The notes: generated from the sequence alone by a model not told the origin. DNA of 64,000 nucleotides from Desulfosporosinus metallidurans (GCF_001936615.1 NZ_MLBF01000004.1:124001-188000); one strand, 5' to 3'; numbered from the stretch's first letter, positions 1-8,599 are shown. Numbers and translations are program-made.

Positions 1-3
1 TGC

Positions 4-378
4 TTATCCCTCCGCTTCGATTTGTTCTACCAATTCTTCCACCTTTTTGAACGCCGCTTCATTGGTCATATCCCGAATATCGAGCATATAGGCATCCTTT
101 TCGATGTCCAGTCCTGCATCTTTGAAAGCCTGTTTAAACATCTTTCTTTGCATATTCGGAGCACATGCACCAATGATGACCTTTCGGTGAGCTTTCAAAT
201 AATCTGCCAGGAATCGGTCCCCATCTTCTTCACATAACTGAGGGTGAATAAATCCGTATTCTACCGGCAGCTCGACCCTGACCTGATTGATGAAATCCCA
301 GATATCCATACTTTGAAAACCTGGGCATTTCCCTGTGCAGACGCACATAATAAATCCGGGTAATTCTTTTTCTGACAT
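4..378 (-). CDS. Stand-alone HdrA N-terminal-like domain protein
   Basis: Encodes about 124 residues resembling only the N-terminal domain of heterodisulfide reductase subunit A. What is seen: an early Cys cluster (CVCTGKCPGF) and a later VIIGACAPNMQRKMF, which matches the HdrA segment usually written VVVAACSPRMHEPTF, followed by an IRDMTNEA stretch like HdrA ANIREHCS. The FAD and ferredoxin domains of full HdrA are absent and the frame closes with TAA, so this is a complete small protein. I chose the second ATG because GGAGG lies about 7 nt before it; the ATG two codons upstream is too close. It lies 87 bp downstream of lpdA on the same strand. Its electron-transfer partner is unknown and may lie beyond the left edge. 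Confidence 0.7.
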   Translation of the reverse strand: MSEKELPGFIMCVCTGKCPGFQSMDIWDFINQVRVELPVEYGFIHPQLCEEDGDRFLADYLKAHRKVIIGACAPNMQRKMFKQAFKDAGLDIEKDAYMLDIRDMTNEAAFKKVEELVEQIEAEG

Positions 379-465
379 TTTCATTCCTCCAATTTTAAAA
401 TTAGTAGGATTCCTATGGGACCCTCAAAATCAATTTAGGATTCGTTGGTTTCAGGCTAAGGCCTA

Positions 466-1869
466 TTATTTATGAATGGCCCTGCCAATTGCATCCCCAC
501 ACGCTTCCATCACAGCTTCTGCTAAGGCCGGGTGGGGATGGATCATATCCGCCAAGACATCGGCTTTGACCCCAAGACTAACTGCCAAGGTGATTTCCGA
601 GAGCAATTCTGAGGCATGAGGTCCTAAAATTCGGGCTCCTAAAATAACCCCCGTGCTCTCCTCAGTTATAACCTTAACAAAACCTTCCCGCTCTCCATGG
701 CATAAGGCCCTGCCGTTGTTTCGAAAATCAAAGCGTCCCACTTTGACAGCAATACCTTGTTCTTCGGCTTGACTTTCACTCAAGCCCACTGAAGCCACTT
801 CTGGATTAGTATAAACGCAGGCGGGCACAGCCCTATAATTCAGCCTGCTATTCATCCCCATGGCATTTTCGGCCGCCACTCGCCCTTCGGCAAAGGCCAA
901 ATGAGCCAGAAGACTGCCCCCGATCACATCACCAGCTGCATAAACCCCATTCACGTTGGTTTCCATACGGTCATTGACCAGAATAGAACCTTTCATCACC
1001 TCAACGCCAAGAGCACTAATGTCAGGAGATAGTCCAGCCAACTTTCTCCCCACGGCAACTAAAACCTTTTCCGTGAGCAGCACCATTTCTTTGCCATCTT
1101 CACTAATCACTATAGTTTCGAGTCCATTTACAGACTTGGAAATCTCTTGAACCTTTGAGCTGAGTGCAAATTTAATTCCTTGCCTCTTCATGATTTTAAA
1201 GAGTTCCGCGGTTATTTCCTTATCCTCATTGGGTACGACCGTCTCTTGAGCTTCGACCACGGTCACCTTAGAACCCATCGAGTGATACAACGTGGCAAAT
1301 TCCATACCAATGGCCCCTGCCCCTATGATGGTGATACTTTCAGGAATCTCAGTGAGTTCCAGCGCCTCATCGCTCGTGATAACACCTTCCAGCATAATAC
1401 CTGGTATATCAGGGATTAAGGGCTCAGAGCCTGTAGTAATAATTAAGCGATCACAATTAACCATCGTTTCTCCATCCTCGGTTTTAACGATCACCCTTTG
1501 AGAGGATTCAATCCACCCCCTTCCCCGCAGAACTAAAATCCCATTCTTGGCCAGCAGATGCTCTACACCCATTCTAAGACTTTTTACCACTCGATCTTTT
1601 CTAGCCTTGCCAACGCTGGCATCAATGGATGAAACTGTTGCAGTTATACCCACTTCTTTAGCCTTATTAAGCATAGCTAAGATTTCCGATGTTTTAAGTA
1701 AGGCTTTAGTTGGAATACATCCCCTATTGAGACAGGTTCCTCCTACATCTCTATCCTCAATAAGTGTCACTTTTGCACCGAGCTGGGCCGCACGTATGGC
1801 TGCTACATATCCGGCAGGACCCCCGCCAAGAATGCAAATATCTTTGGATAGTTCCCTGCTATTGATCAC
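466..1869 (-). CDS. lpdA: Dihydrolipoamide dehydrogenase
   Basis: FAD-dependent disulfide oxidoreductase that reoxidises protein-bound dihydrolipoamide with NAD+. The 467-residue product has the FAD-binding GGGPAG at residues 15-20, the redox pair GGTCLNRGC (Cys46 and Cys51), an NAD-binding GAGAIGMEFA in the middle and the C-terminal HPHPALAE active-site motif, so it is full length and intact. It starts with GTG behind AAGGAGGTG. No E1/E2 or glycine-cleavage genes are nearby; the neighbours are an HdrA-like small protein downstream and sulfur-handling genes upstream, while lipoate ligase lies about 6 kb away. The partner lipoyl protein therefore cannot be named from this window. A link to Hdr/lipoate sulfur chemistry is inference only. 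Confidence 0.93.
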   Translation of the reverse strand: MINSRELSKDICILGGGPAGYVAAIRAAQLGAKVTLIEDRDVGGTCLNRGCIPTKALLKTSEILAMLNKAKEVGITATVSSIDASVGKARKDRVVKSLRMGVEHLLAKNGILVLRGRGWIESSQRVIVKTEDGETMVNCDRLIITTGSEPLIPDIPGIMLEGVITSDEALELTEIPESITIIGAGAIGMEFATLYHSMGSKVTVVEAQETVVPNEDKEITAELFKIMKRQGIKFALSSKVQEISKSVNGLETIVISEDGKEMVLLTEKVLVAVGRKLAGLSPDISALGVEVMKGSILVNDRMETNVNGVYAAGDVIGGSLLAHLAFAEGRVAAENAMGMNSRLNYRAVPACVYTNPEVASVGLSESQAEEQGIAVKVGRFDFRNNGRALCHGEREGFVKVITEESTGVILGARILGPHASELLSEITLAVSLGVKADVLADMIHPHPALAEAVMEACGDAIGRAIHK

Positions 1870-2028
1870 CGAAACACCTCCTTATTATTATGAAATTATC
1901 ATATGCTAATATTATACTACCGTTTTATTTAATTTGCACTATTACTTACATGATTATTTTTTCGTAGTTGTCTCGATGAGATATAAATTTCTTTTCCTAT
2001 TTAAATAGCACAGATGCTCTAAAACAGA

Positions 2029-2075
2029 AAACAAGAGAGGCATCTGTACTTTCTGTACAAATGCCTCTCTTGTTT
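2029..2075 (-). terminator. Rho-independent terminator after the arsR gene
   Basis: A 15-nt inverted repeat (arms AAACAAGAGAGGCAT and its complement) encloses a loop that itself holds a small TGTAC/GTACA hairpin. On the minus strand it follows the ArsR stop codon directly and runs into a T-rich stretch. Confidence 0.8.
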
Positions 2076-2076
2076 C

Positions 2077-2421
2077 TTAATCCTGATCGAGTCCGTCCTT
2101 TGTCTCAATCTCCTGCATGAGCCGATGATTGAAGTTTAACTCATTACTGATAAGATCTTGGGCTTTCTGTAACACTGCCAGAATCTCCTGGTGTTTAATT
2201 TGATACATCACCTGCAGTCCCTGTTTTCTCGACTCGATGAGATTTTCCCGACGCAGTACCGCCAAATGCTGGGATACATTCGACTGCTCAAGCCCAAGCT
2301 CAGAAATGATATCACAGACACACTGCTCACCAAAACTCAAATACTCTAGAATTTGCACCCTCGCCGGATGAGCAATGGCTTTGAAAAGATTACTTTTCTT
2401 ATATAACATCACAGTCTTCAT
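2077..2421 (-). CDS. ArsR/SmtB-family winged-helix regulator
   Basis: A 114-residue DNA-binding repressor of the ArsR type. The pattern LFKAIAHPARVQILEYL, a CVCD motif in the next helix and the recognition segment SNVSQHLAVLRRENLI are all family hallmarks. CxC in this helix is the arsenite/metal or thiol site in several family members, so sensing of a soft metal, metalloid or reactive sulfur species is plausible, but the ligand is not defined by sequence. It is the last gene of a minus-strand unit, 22 bp after the cysteine-desulfurase-like gene, and is followed by a strong terminator, so it probably autoregulates that unit. Confidence 0.88.
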   Translation of the reverse strand: MKTVMLYKKSNLFKAIAHPARVQILEYLSFGEQCVCDIISELGLEQSNVSQHLAVLRRENLIESRKQGLQVMYQIKHQEILAVLQKAQDLISNELNFNHRLMQEIETKDGLDQD

Positions 2422-2443
2422 AATAAGCTCCTATCGAAATCTC

Positions 2444-3601
2444 CTAAATTAAAAAATTGATACTTTCCTCTGCTACCTTTTTTACCGCCTTCAGAGCCCG
2501 CTCAATCTCTTCCTCACTCGTGAAATGGGAAGGACTAAAGCGAACAACCCCCTGTTTTACAGTTCCTAGCATTCTGTGGGCATGGGCAGCACAATGTAAT
2601 CCGGCCCGGGCAATAATTCCCGCTTTCTCTTCTAACATATAGCTAGCTTCTACAGAATCGAGTTCTCCAATGTTAAAGGCCACAATGGGAGATCGACGCT
2701 CCACCATGTCATTTCCGTATAGCTGAACCCCGGGAATCTCTCGTAAACCGTTCCATAATTTTCGACAAAGTGACTGTTCCCTGACCCTTATTTTATCCAC
2801 ACCTTCACTGAGTATGTATCGTACTCCCGCTCCTAATCCGGCAATCCCTGCGCCATTCAACGTGCCGCTTTCCAACGCATCCGGCAAAAAGTCTGGCTGA
2901 CGATCCTCTTCCGAAAGACTTCCCGTCCCACCGTAAATCAAAGGCTCCAACTGAATCTCTGGTTTAATAATGAGTCCTCCCGTCCCCTGAGGTCCCAAAA
3001 GACCTTTATGTCCGGGAAAGGCAAGTAAATCCACGGCTAGGCGTCTCAAATCAATAGGAAAAACCCCTGCGGTTTGAGCAGCATCTAATAAATAGTAAGC
3101 ACCATGCTCATGGGCAATTTGCCCAATTTCCCGGACTGGTAACAGGGTGCCTGTCACATTCGAGGCATGTAAGGTCACCACTAACTTAGTGTTAGGTCGA
3201 AAAGCCTTGTCGTAGGCTTCCAAATCAAACTCTTTACCTGGTAGGCCCGGAACTTCGCTAACCTCCACCCCTCGCTGTTTCAAGGCCCAAAGCGGACGGG
3301 CCACCGCATTATGTTCGATGGAGGACGTGATGACATGATCACCCCGCTGCAGAAGTCCAAATAACGCTTGATTCAAGGCATGAGTGGCATTCTGGGTAAA
3401 GATAACCCTAGTCGGATCATCTGTGCCGAACAAACTACACAAGTCTTCCCTTGTCTGATGAATGAGCCTAGCCATCTGCATCGCTGCGCCATGCCCTCCT
3501 CGACCGGCATTTCCTCCCTTGTGAACAAGGGCCTCTTCAATGGCGTCCACAACTTGTTGAGGTTTCGGCCAAGTCGTCGCTGCATTATCCAAATAAATCA
3601 T
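2444..3601 (-). CDS. Cysteine desulfurase family protein (class V aminotransferase)
   Basis: PLP enzyme of 385 residues. MIYLDNAATTWPKP opens the protein, the PLP lysine lies in AFPGHKGLLGPQGTGG, and the catalytic cysteine region ARAGLHCAAHAHR is near the C terminus. The family (often annotated cysteine desulfurase family protein, EF2568-like) mobilises sulfur, and possibly selenium, from cysteine or selenocysteine. It lies between a DUF3343 gene and an arsR gene. From memory, this desulfurase subtype and DUF3343 recur together beside selD in genomes that use a labile selenium cofactor. No selD is present here, so the selenium link is inference. The reading frame is complete, with no missing catalytic residue. 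Confidence 0.88.
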   Translation of the reverse strand: MIYLDNAATTWPKPQQVVDAIEEALVHKGGNAGRGGHGAAMQMARLIHQTREDLCSLFGTDDPTRVIFTQNATHALNQALFGLLQRGDHVITSSIEHNAVARPLWALKQRGVEVSEVPGLPGKEFDLEAYDKAFRPNTKLVVTLHASNVTGTLLPVREIGQIAHEHGAYYLLDAAQTAGVFPIDLRRLAVDLLAFPGHKGLLGPQGTGGLIIKPEIQLEPLIYGGTGSLSEEDRQPDFLPDALESGTLNGAGIAGLGAGVRYILSEGVDKIRVREQSLCRKLWNGLREIPGVQLYGNDMVERRSPIVAFNIGELDSVEASYMLEEKAGIIARAGLHCAAHAHRMLGTVKQGVVRFSPSHFTSEEEIERALKAVKKVAEESINFLI

Positions 3602-3659
3602 GAGACTACAGCTCCTTTCTAAACGACGCAGAGTTTCTCCCCTTACTCTTAATGCATCG

Positions 3660-3926
3660 TCACCATACTAATGAGAAAAATCCATCCTCACGTGCTTCAT
3701 ACATCCCTGTAAGCACAACTCCGTCATCAATTAGATCATCAACGAGCGCTTTTCGATCCAACGGAAAGCACAACGAGGTATTGCAACCGGACCGCAAACT
3801 TCGCGGCGTAGGAATACTGGCATAAGGGCACTCGTAACGGGTGAGGACCTTCTCTGCGCCTAAAGCTTCCGTTAACGATGGGAATGTGATTAGAGCCCTA
3901 TACTCTTTCAGCTTCCCATATAACAT
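3660..3926 (-). CDS. DUF3343 protein, putative Se/S carrier
   Basis: A small 88-residue protein. It matches the DUF3343 pattern: an N-terminal YRALITFPSLTEALGAEKVL followed by an IPTPRSLRSGC motif and a short C-terminal LVDDLIDDGVV segment. The family is annotated as a putative selenium or sulfur carrier, with the conserved Cys after IPTPR as the presumed carrier thiol; a second Cys follows four residues later here. It sits 58 bp upstream of the desulfurase gene and 45 bp downstream of the half-permease pair on the same strand, which suggests one transcript. The biochemical role of the family is not proven. Confidence 0.8.
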   Translation of the reverse strand: MLYGKLKEYRALITFPSLTEALGAEKVLTRYECPYASIPTPRSLRSGCNTSLCFPLDRKALVDDLIDDGVVLTGMYEAREDGFFSLVW

Positions 3927-3971
3927 TTGATAGCCCCCCCCCTCCTGTTGTTTCTTTTCGAATAGTTCAGC

Positions 3972-4508
3972 TTATTTTGAGCCAGCAGCTTGATCATGGA
4001 TATACTGCTTCTCTTTTTCGTTCAATAACCTCTCTGTGATATAGGCAATCAGCATAATCCCTGGTATATCAATCACAAACCGGGTCATCATGAACTTCCA
4101 CCCCATGGAAGAAGCCTCAAATAAGAGCATCGGTATTTTAGTGGTTGACCAGGCACCAATAAAAATTAAGACATTAGAAAACTTGCTTCCCTTCTGCAGG
4201 AGCACCCCTGCTATGGGAAACGCTGCGTATAACGGCCCGGCTGCTGCCGAACCTAAGAAAAATGCTATCAGAATCCCCAGAATTCCAGATTTCTCGCCCA
4301 TCAACTTGATCATTGTTTCTCGTTGTACCCATACATCTAAGAGTCCCAATAAAATAAAGATGGGTGGTATAACCGAAAGCATTTCCACAGTATTGCTCCA
4401 AGTAATGTCTATTGACTTTTGACCCACGGATGGATACAAACTATAGACTACGATATTAACGACAAGCAGGGCTAAGAAATACTTATATCGTTTAAACAGC
4501 ATTTTCAT
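3972..4508 (-). CDS. Half-size permease, second of a pair (ArsP_1/DUF318-like)
   Basis: A 178-residue membrane protein with about five hydrophobic helices. It contains RETMIKLMGEKSGILGILIAFFLG and a following AAGPLYAAFPIAGVLLQKG, the repeat typical of one half of the DUF318/ArsP permease family, whose full members are roughly 300 residues. The start overlaps the end of the upstream gene by ATGA, so the two halves are translationally coupled. It probably forms a hetero-oligomer with the 4505-4984 product. The substrate is unknown. Unlike the 28541-29491 permease, it has no CSC motif in a membrane segment. Confidence 0.75.
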   Translation of the reverse strand: MKMLFKRYKYFLALLVVNIVVYSLYPSVGQKSIDITWSNTVEMLSVIPPIFILLGLLDVWVQRETMIKLMGEKSGILGILIAFFLGSAAAGPLYAAFPIAGVLLQKGSKFSNVLIFIGAWSTTKIPMLLFEASSMGWKFMMTRFVIDIPGIMLIAYITERLLNEKEKQYIHDQAAGSK

Positions 4509-4984
4509 TTCAACACCACCCCGATGGCTATTGCTACTATAAACGAAAATACGAAGGCTAAGCTATTCCTGAGTATGGCAGCCTTTTTGCCGAAATACTT
4601 GATTTCCAGAGGGACTGTCACAATCCCGACCATCATTAAGGTTGAGATAAATACAGCGATTTGCATAAAACCAGCCCCACTTTTCAACAAAGCCGACGCT
4701 AGTGGAAACGCTACAAAACCTGGTATTAAGGTGATTGATCCAACCAGAGAAGCCATTAACATTCCCCACCACCCAGATTTCTCCCCAATTAATCCAGAAA
4801 TCACTTCAGGACTCAATACTGCCAACATGATTCCAATAATCACTAAAATAGACAGGAACTGTGGTAGGATATTTTCAAAGGACTTCCAGGCCTTCTTTAA
4901 GGCTAGGAAAGTCTTCTTCTTATCCTTTATAAAGGAAAGGACAAGAAAGCCGAAAGCCACAATGTACATTAGAATCGTAAACAT
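4505..4984 (-). CDS. Half-size permease, first of a pair (ArsP_1/DUF318-like)
   Basis: A 159-residue membrane protein with about four helices. It carries the same repeat as its neighbour: VISGLIGEKSGWWGMLMASLVG followed by IPGFVAFPLASALLKSG. Both halves share the GEKSG box and the FPLA/FPIA box, as expected for the two homologous halves of a split DUF318-type permease. It is the first gene of the minus-strand unit 4984-2077 and is followed with a 4-bp overlap by the other half. Export of a metalloid, thiol or selenium species is possible given the desulfurase, DUF3343 and ArsR genes downstream, but nothing in the sequence names the substrate. Confidence 0.75.
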   Translation of the reverse strand: MFTILMYIVAFGFLVLSFIKDKKKTFLALKKAWKSFENILPQFLSILVIIGIMLAVLSPEVISGLIGEKSGWWGMLMASLVGSITLIPGFVAFPLASALLKSGAGFMQIAVFISTLMMVGIVTVPLEIKYFGKKAAILRNSLAFVFSFIVAIAIGVVLK

Positions 4985-5200
4985 ATTAGCACTCCTTCTC
5001 AGTATTAATATTACTATCTTATAATATACTTAATATGATACTCTCATCTGCTTCTTTGTCAATATCTCAAACCCGCCTTTACAAACATTCAAGCAACTAT
5101 TATAATGTCTATAGAATTCCTTATGGAAAACTTGGCTTAGTTGCTTCTGCTGCGCTTTAGCCAAGGATGCTAGGACCGTATTTAGAAAGGAGGAATCCGT

Positions 5201-5566
5201 ATGAACCGTCCAGGTCATGATCATCTATGCCCAACCGATTGCCGTTCTCCTCAACGTATAAGTGAATTAACTCATTCTGTAGCAGAGATCGAAGGGGTTA
5301 CCCCTATTTTTAAAGCGCTCGCTGATGAAACACGGGTTAAGATTATTTATGCCTTGCTCCTTGAACCCGATCTTTGCGTCTGTGATATTGCTCAGATTAC
5401 AGAGATAACGGTCTCCGGAGCTTCCCACCATTTGCGTCTCCTTAAAGCCATGGGTCTTGCCCGATCCCGCAAAGAGGGCAAGCTCGTTCGCTATAGTATC
5501 CACGACGAACACGTTAAGATTATCTTAGAAAAGGCACTCGACCATAGCAACCACCTCCCAAAATAA
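5201..5566 (+). CDS. CadC/SmtB-type metal-responsive repressor
   Basis: A 121-residue ArsR-family protein. The N-terminal arm has HDHLCPTDC and the third helix has DLCVCDIA, which together reproduce the Cys arrangement of CadC-type Cd/Pb/Zn sensors (two arm cysteines plus CxC). The winged-helix recognition segment is VSGASHHLRLLKAMGLA. The C-terminal stretch DEHVKIILEKALDHSNHLP offers His residues for a possible alpha-5 zinc site. It lies 102 bp upstream of a CDF metal exporter, and a good palindrome lies between them, so it almost certainly represses that exporter until metal binds. GGAGGA precedes the ATG. Confidence 0.9.
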   Translation: MNRPGHDHLCPTDCRSPQRISELTHSVAEIEGVTPIFKALADETRVKIIYALLLEPDLCVCDIAQITEITVSGASHHLRLLKAMGLARSRKEGKLVRYSIHDEHVKIILEKALDHSNHLPK

Positions 5567-5596
5567 TCAGTTTCGGGTAATAATTTTTTTAGTTAA

Positions 5597-5620
5597 ACAT
5601 TCAAACGTATGTTTTAATGT
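5597..5620. promoter_or_regulatory. Candidate CadC/SmtB-type operator
   Basis: A 24-nt palindrome with 12-nt half sites matching at 10 of 12 positions (left half ACATTCAAACGT). It has the size and TCAAA/TTTGA-like flavour of ArsR/SmtB operators. It sits between the metal-sensor gene and the CDF exporter gene, about 50 nt before the latter. Confidence 0.55.
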
Positions 5621-5668
5621 AAATATTATAAAATTAATCTATAATCATAAACAAGGAGGAGATTACCC

Positions 5669-6742
5669 ATGTCAAAACCTAATGAATCATCCGTTGAATC
5701 CATAAAGCAGGAACAGGAACAGGAACACAAACACGATCATGATCACCAACACGAGGCAACCCATGTTCACAATCAACCGGGGGCAAGTCACACAGATGAT
5801 CATGCCGGACACAACCACGGTGCCCTCGGGGGGCACGTGCATGCCACAGGAACCAAGTTAAAGTGGGCCTTTTTGGCTACCTTCTTCATCTTGGCTGTGG
5901 AAGTCGTTGGAGGCAGTTTAGCGAATAGCTTAGCCCTTCTCAGTGATGCCGGACACGTACTGACCGATGTTGCTGCCTTAGGCCTTGCTTGGTTTGCAGC
6001 CGTTCAAGCGCAGAAATCTCCCACCCTTGATAAAACGTTTGGCTATCATCGCACAGGAATATTAGCCGCTTTAGCTAATTCCCTGACCTTAATTATTATT
6101 GCCTTCGTGATTTTTTATGAAGCCTTCCACCGGTTTCAAAATCCCCAGCCCGTGGAAAGCACAATTATGTATTTGAGTGCAGGGGTTGGCGTGATTGTTA
6201 ATCTGGCAATCGCTTTTGGCTTCCGAGGCGGAGAAGATAACCTCAATGTCCGTTCCGCCCTTCTCCATGTTTTGGGAGATGCAGCAGCCTCAGCAGGAGT
6301 TATCCTTGGCGCCATCATCATGCAATTTACCCACTGGTATGTGATTGACCCGATTATCTCCGTTTTAATCGCCCTGATGATCGCTTGGAACGCTTGGAAA
6401 ATTGTCAAAGAAACCCTTCATATTTTGATGGAAGGGGCCCCAGACAATTTCGAGTATGACCACTTACTAGCGTTTGTTCGGACATTACCAGGTGCCAAGG
6501 ATCTTCACGATCTTCACGTTTGGAGTGTGACTCCGGAACGTGTTGCCCTCAGTTGCCATCTTGTTGTTGATCCCGAAGGTTCACTTGAACGGAGCACAGA
6601 AATCATCAAACAGCTTAAGCACTATATCCTGAAAGAATTTGGGATCTCTCACACGACGATCGAACTAGAAGTAGACCAGTGCAAGTGCACAGAGCTTCTT
6701 TGCCCCGAGACTCTCTGGGAAAGTGGAAAAGGCGCGCATTAA
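5669..6742 (+). CDS. Cation diffusion facilitator, zinc/cadmium-type exporter (CzcD-like)
   Basis: Six-helix proton-coupled divalent metal exporter of 357 residues. Residues 1-60 are an exceptionally His-rich metal-binding tail (HKHDHDHQHEATHVH and later HDHAGHNHG-like runs). Transport-site motifs are present: LSDAGHVLTD in helix 2 and HVLGDAAAS in helix 5. The C-terminal cytoplasmic domain (HDLHVWSVTPERVALSCHLVV) is also intact. It follows the CadC-like repressor and the candidate operator, which supports Zn/Cd export under metal control. AGGAGG lies before the ATG. The last residues (KCTELLCPE) add a Cys pair that may bind metal. Confidence 0.92.
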   Translation: MSKPNESSVESIKQEQEQEHKHDHDHQHEATHVHNQPGASHTDDHAGHNHGALGGHVHATGTKLKWAFLATFFILAVEVVGGSLANSLALLSDAGHVLTDVAALGLAWFAAVQAQKSPTLDKTFGYHRTGILAALANSLTLIIIAFVIFYEAFHRFQNPQPVESTIMYLSAGVGVIVNLAIAFGFRGGEDNLNVRSALLHVLGDAAASAGVILGAIIMQFTHWYVIDPIISVLIALMIAWNAWKIVKETLHILMEGAPDNFEYDHLLAFVRTLPGAKDLHDLHVWSVTPERVALSCHLVVDPEGSLERSTEIIKQLKHYILKEFGISHTTIELEVDQCKCTELLCPETLWESGKGAH

Positions 6743-6758
6743 GCCAGTGGAGGAGAAA

Positions 6759-7237
6759 ATGAGTAACATTTTAAAATTGGACTCGATGTTGGTTCCACAA
6801 CGGTCAAACTTGTTGTGTTGGATCCGGAGCAAACAATTGTCTATAAGAACTATCTTAGGCATTTCTCCAATATTCGAACGACGGTCGTCTCCATGCTCGA
6901 AGAGGCCAAAACCATCCTGCATGGGCATGTATTGACCCTCATGGTGACTGGGTCTGGAGGCTTTAATATTTCTAAGACCTTAGATGTCCCTTTTATTCAA
7001 GAAGTGATGGCTTGCTCACAGGCCATTAAAATCCTTATTCCCAAGACCGATGCCGCTATAGAACTTGGCGGTGAGGATGCTAAGGTCACTTATTTCGGAG
7101 ACTCTCTGGAGCAACGTATGAATGGGACGTGCGCCGGAGGGACTGGGGCCTTTATTGACCAGATGGCTTCTTTATTACAAACGGATGTTCAAGGCTTAAA
7201 CACACACCCTGCCAAATTAAAGAGCCCCCTGCGATAG
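6759..7237 (+). pseudogene. Frameshifted, truncated 2-hydroxyacyl-CoA dehydratase activase
   Basis: Starts ATG behind GGAGGAGAA and should read MSNILKLGLDVGSTTVKLV, but one G is missing near 6779-6782, so the ATG frame diverges from the frame that encodes DVGSTTVKLVVLDPEQ. The second frame keeps activase (BadF/HgdC ATPase) motifs: VTGSGGFNISKTL, IELGGEDAKVTYF and GTCAGGTGAFIDQMASLL. These resemble the long activase family of roughly 1,400 residues, but the frame ends after about 150 residues at TAG, so most of the protein is lost. It lies 17 bp after the CDF gene. The intact Shine-Dalgarno and single-base lesion suggest fairly recent decay. Confidence 0.8.
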
Positions 7238-7295
7238 AAAACAAGAAGAGTAATCTATCTAGACATGCTGGCAGCCTAACAGGAGGTTTTTTTGA

Positions 7296-8306
7296 TTAAA
7301 ACTCTGTTTCACTAAACCATAGAACAACATCTTTAATAATCATCGCTTGATTTTCAGTTTGACTGTCCACCTTTGATAACCGCTTAATCATCCTGTCTTT
7401 CCTAAAAGAGCATCCTTCAAGGCCTTTCCCGATATCTCTGATTAGTCCCTCTTCAAGTGCATCCGAAAAAACCTGCACAGCATCTACGTATCCATCTTTG
7501 AAGCAAAACCCGAATTCCACCTCTCCCCAACCAAAACGACGGCTAATAGAAACGTCAAATTTTGGTGTTTTGCCAAATCGCCATTCCCAAGAGGAATACT
7601 TCTGAACTAGGGACTCGATGTTGAGGTTATCGCAGTCCACCGCCATTTTTTCAACATTCCCCCCGTAAACTTCACAGAAACTCTCTTCCATACTTTTGAC
7701 CACATCCGCTAAGGTGATCGCTTTACAAACTTCCGTTAGATTGACCACTCTAGACTGAACAGAATCGATCCCTTTGGAAATGATCTTTTCACGAGATACC
7801 TGCAAGTAACGACTAAGCTTGGTTAGGTCGCTATTGATCAGGATGGTGCCATGGTGCAAAGCACTATCTTTATTAAAAAAATAAGCGTTACCGGAAAACT
7901 TCTTTTCCTCAATCACTAAATCATTACGCCCAGAAAATTCAGCCTTTATCCCAAGCTTTGTTACCGCCTGCAAAATGACAGTGAGCTGCTTTGAGAGATC
8001 ATAATGCTTTTTATTCATAATGAAGGTGAAGTTTAAATTACCCAAATCATGGAATACTGCCCCCCCTCCAGATAATCGGCGGGCTAGTTTCCCGCCGTCT
8101 CGTTCCAAATCCAGATGCCGACATTCTTTCCAGGCATTCTGATTTCTGCCGATGACCACCGTGTTATCATTCTGCCATAAATAAAGTATTACCTCATCCT
8201 CGGTTATTTGTTCTAATAAGTATTCTTCAATGGCCAAGTTCACCCACGGATCGTACGATAACGATTTGATGATGCGAGTTTGAATCTGAGAGATCATAAT
8301 CCACAT
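7296..8306 (-). CDS. lplA: Lipoate-protein ligase A
   Basis: ATP-dependent ligase that attaches lipoate to carrier domains. The 336-residue protein has the catalytic-domain motif RRLSGGGAVFHDLGNLNFT, the adenylate-binding FSGRNDLVIEEKKFSGNA with the conserved Lys, and the HHGTILINSDL motif. The C-terminal accessory domain (FDVSISRRFGWGEVEFG) is also present, so it is the long LplA type. It is alone on the minus strand, opposite in direction to the YeeE genes. Together with lpdA it indicates lipoylated proteins in this organism, but no lipoyl acceptor protein or glycine-cleavage gene is in the window. Confidence 0.92.
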   Translation of the reverse strand: MWIMISQIQTRIIKSLSYDPWVNLAIEEYLLEQITEDEVILYLWQNDNTVVIGRNQNAWKECRHLDLERDGGKLARRLSGGGAVFHDLGNLNFTFIMNKKHYDLSKQLTVILQAVTKLGIKAEFSGRNDLVIEEKKFSGNAYFFNKDSALHHGTILINSDLTKLSRYLQVSREKIISKGIDSVQSRVVNLTEVCKAITLADVVKSMEESFCEVYGGNVEKMAVDCDNLNIESLVQKYSSWEWRFGKTPKFDVSISRRFGWGEVEFGFCFKDGYVDAVQVFSDALEEGLIRDIGKGLEGCSFRKDRMIKRLSKVDSQTENQAMIIKDVVLWFSETEF

Positions 8307-8437
8307 TCTTTCTTAAATTTTTATTAATCTCCAATCATTTCCTTGGATTCAATTAAGCGTTATTATAATTTTATAATATAATAAACATAATACTCCTTTT
8401 CTACATTGTCAACACCGATTCCAAAAATGAAAACGAT

Positions 8438-8459
8438 CCAACGTCGTAATGACGTTGGA
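8438..8459. repeat. Perfect 9-bp inverted repeat in the lplA-yeeE gap
   Basis: TCCAACGTC and its exact complement separated by 5 nt. It lies in the 293-bp gap between the divergent lplA and YeeE genes. It could be an operator or a hairpin in the leader of the plus-strand operon; no T-run follows. Nothing else was recognised in this gap apart from AT-rich promoter-like sequence around 8350-8390. Confidence 0.5.
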
Positions 8460-8599
8460 CCACCGAATTAAACCTCGTCAATATGCCCCAATCCCTGAAA
8501 ACGACGTGCCTGTCCCCCTGTTTAAGCCCATTGACAGGCTATACTAAAACGATTATCCTTAAATTAAATATGTTAATATACCAGAAAAAGGAGATCAAG

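Noticed and set aside
4524..5024. Plus-strand open frame of about 166 codons antisense to the half-permease
   Set aside because: The opposite strand encodes a recognisable membrane repeat coupled to its partner gene; this frame is its shadow.
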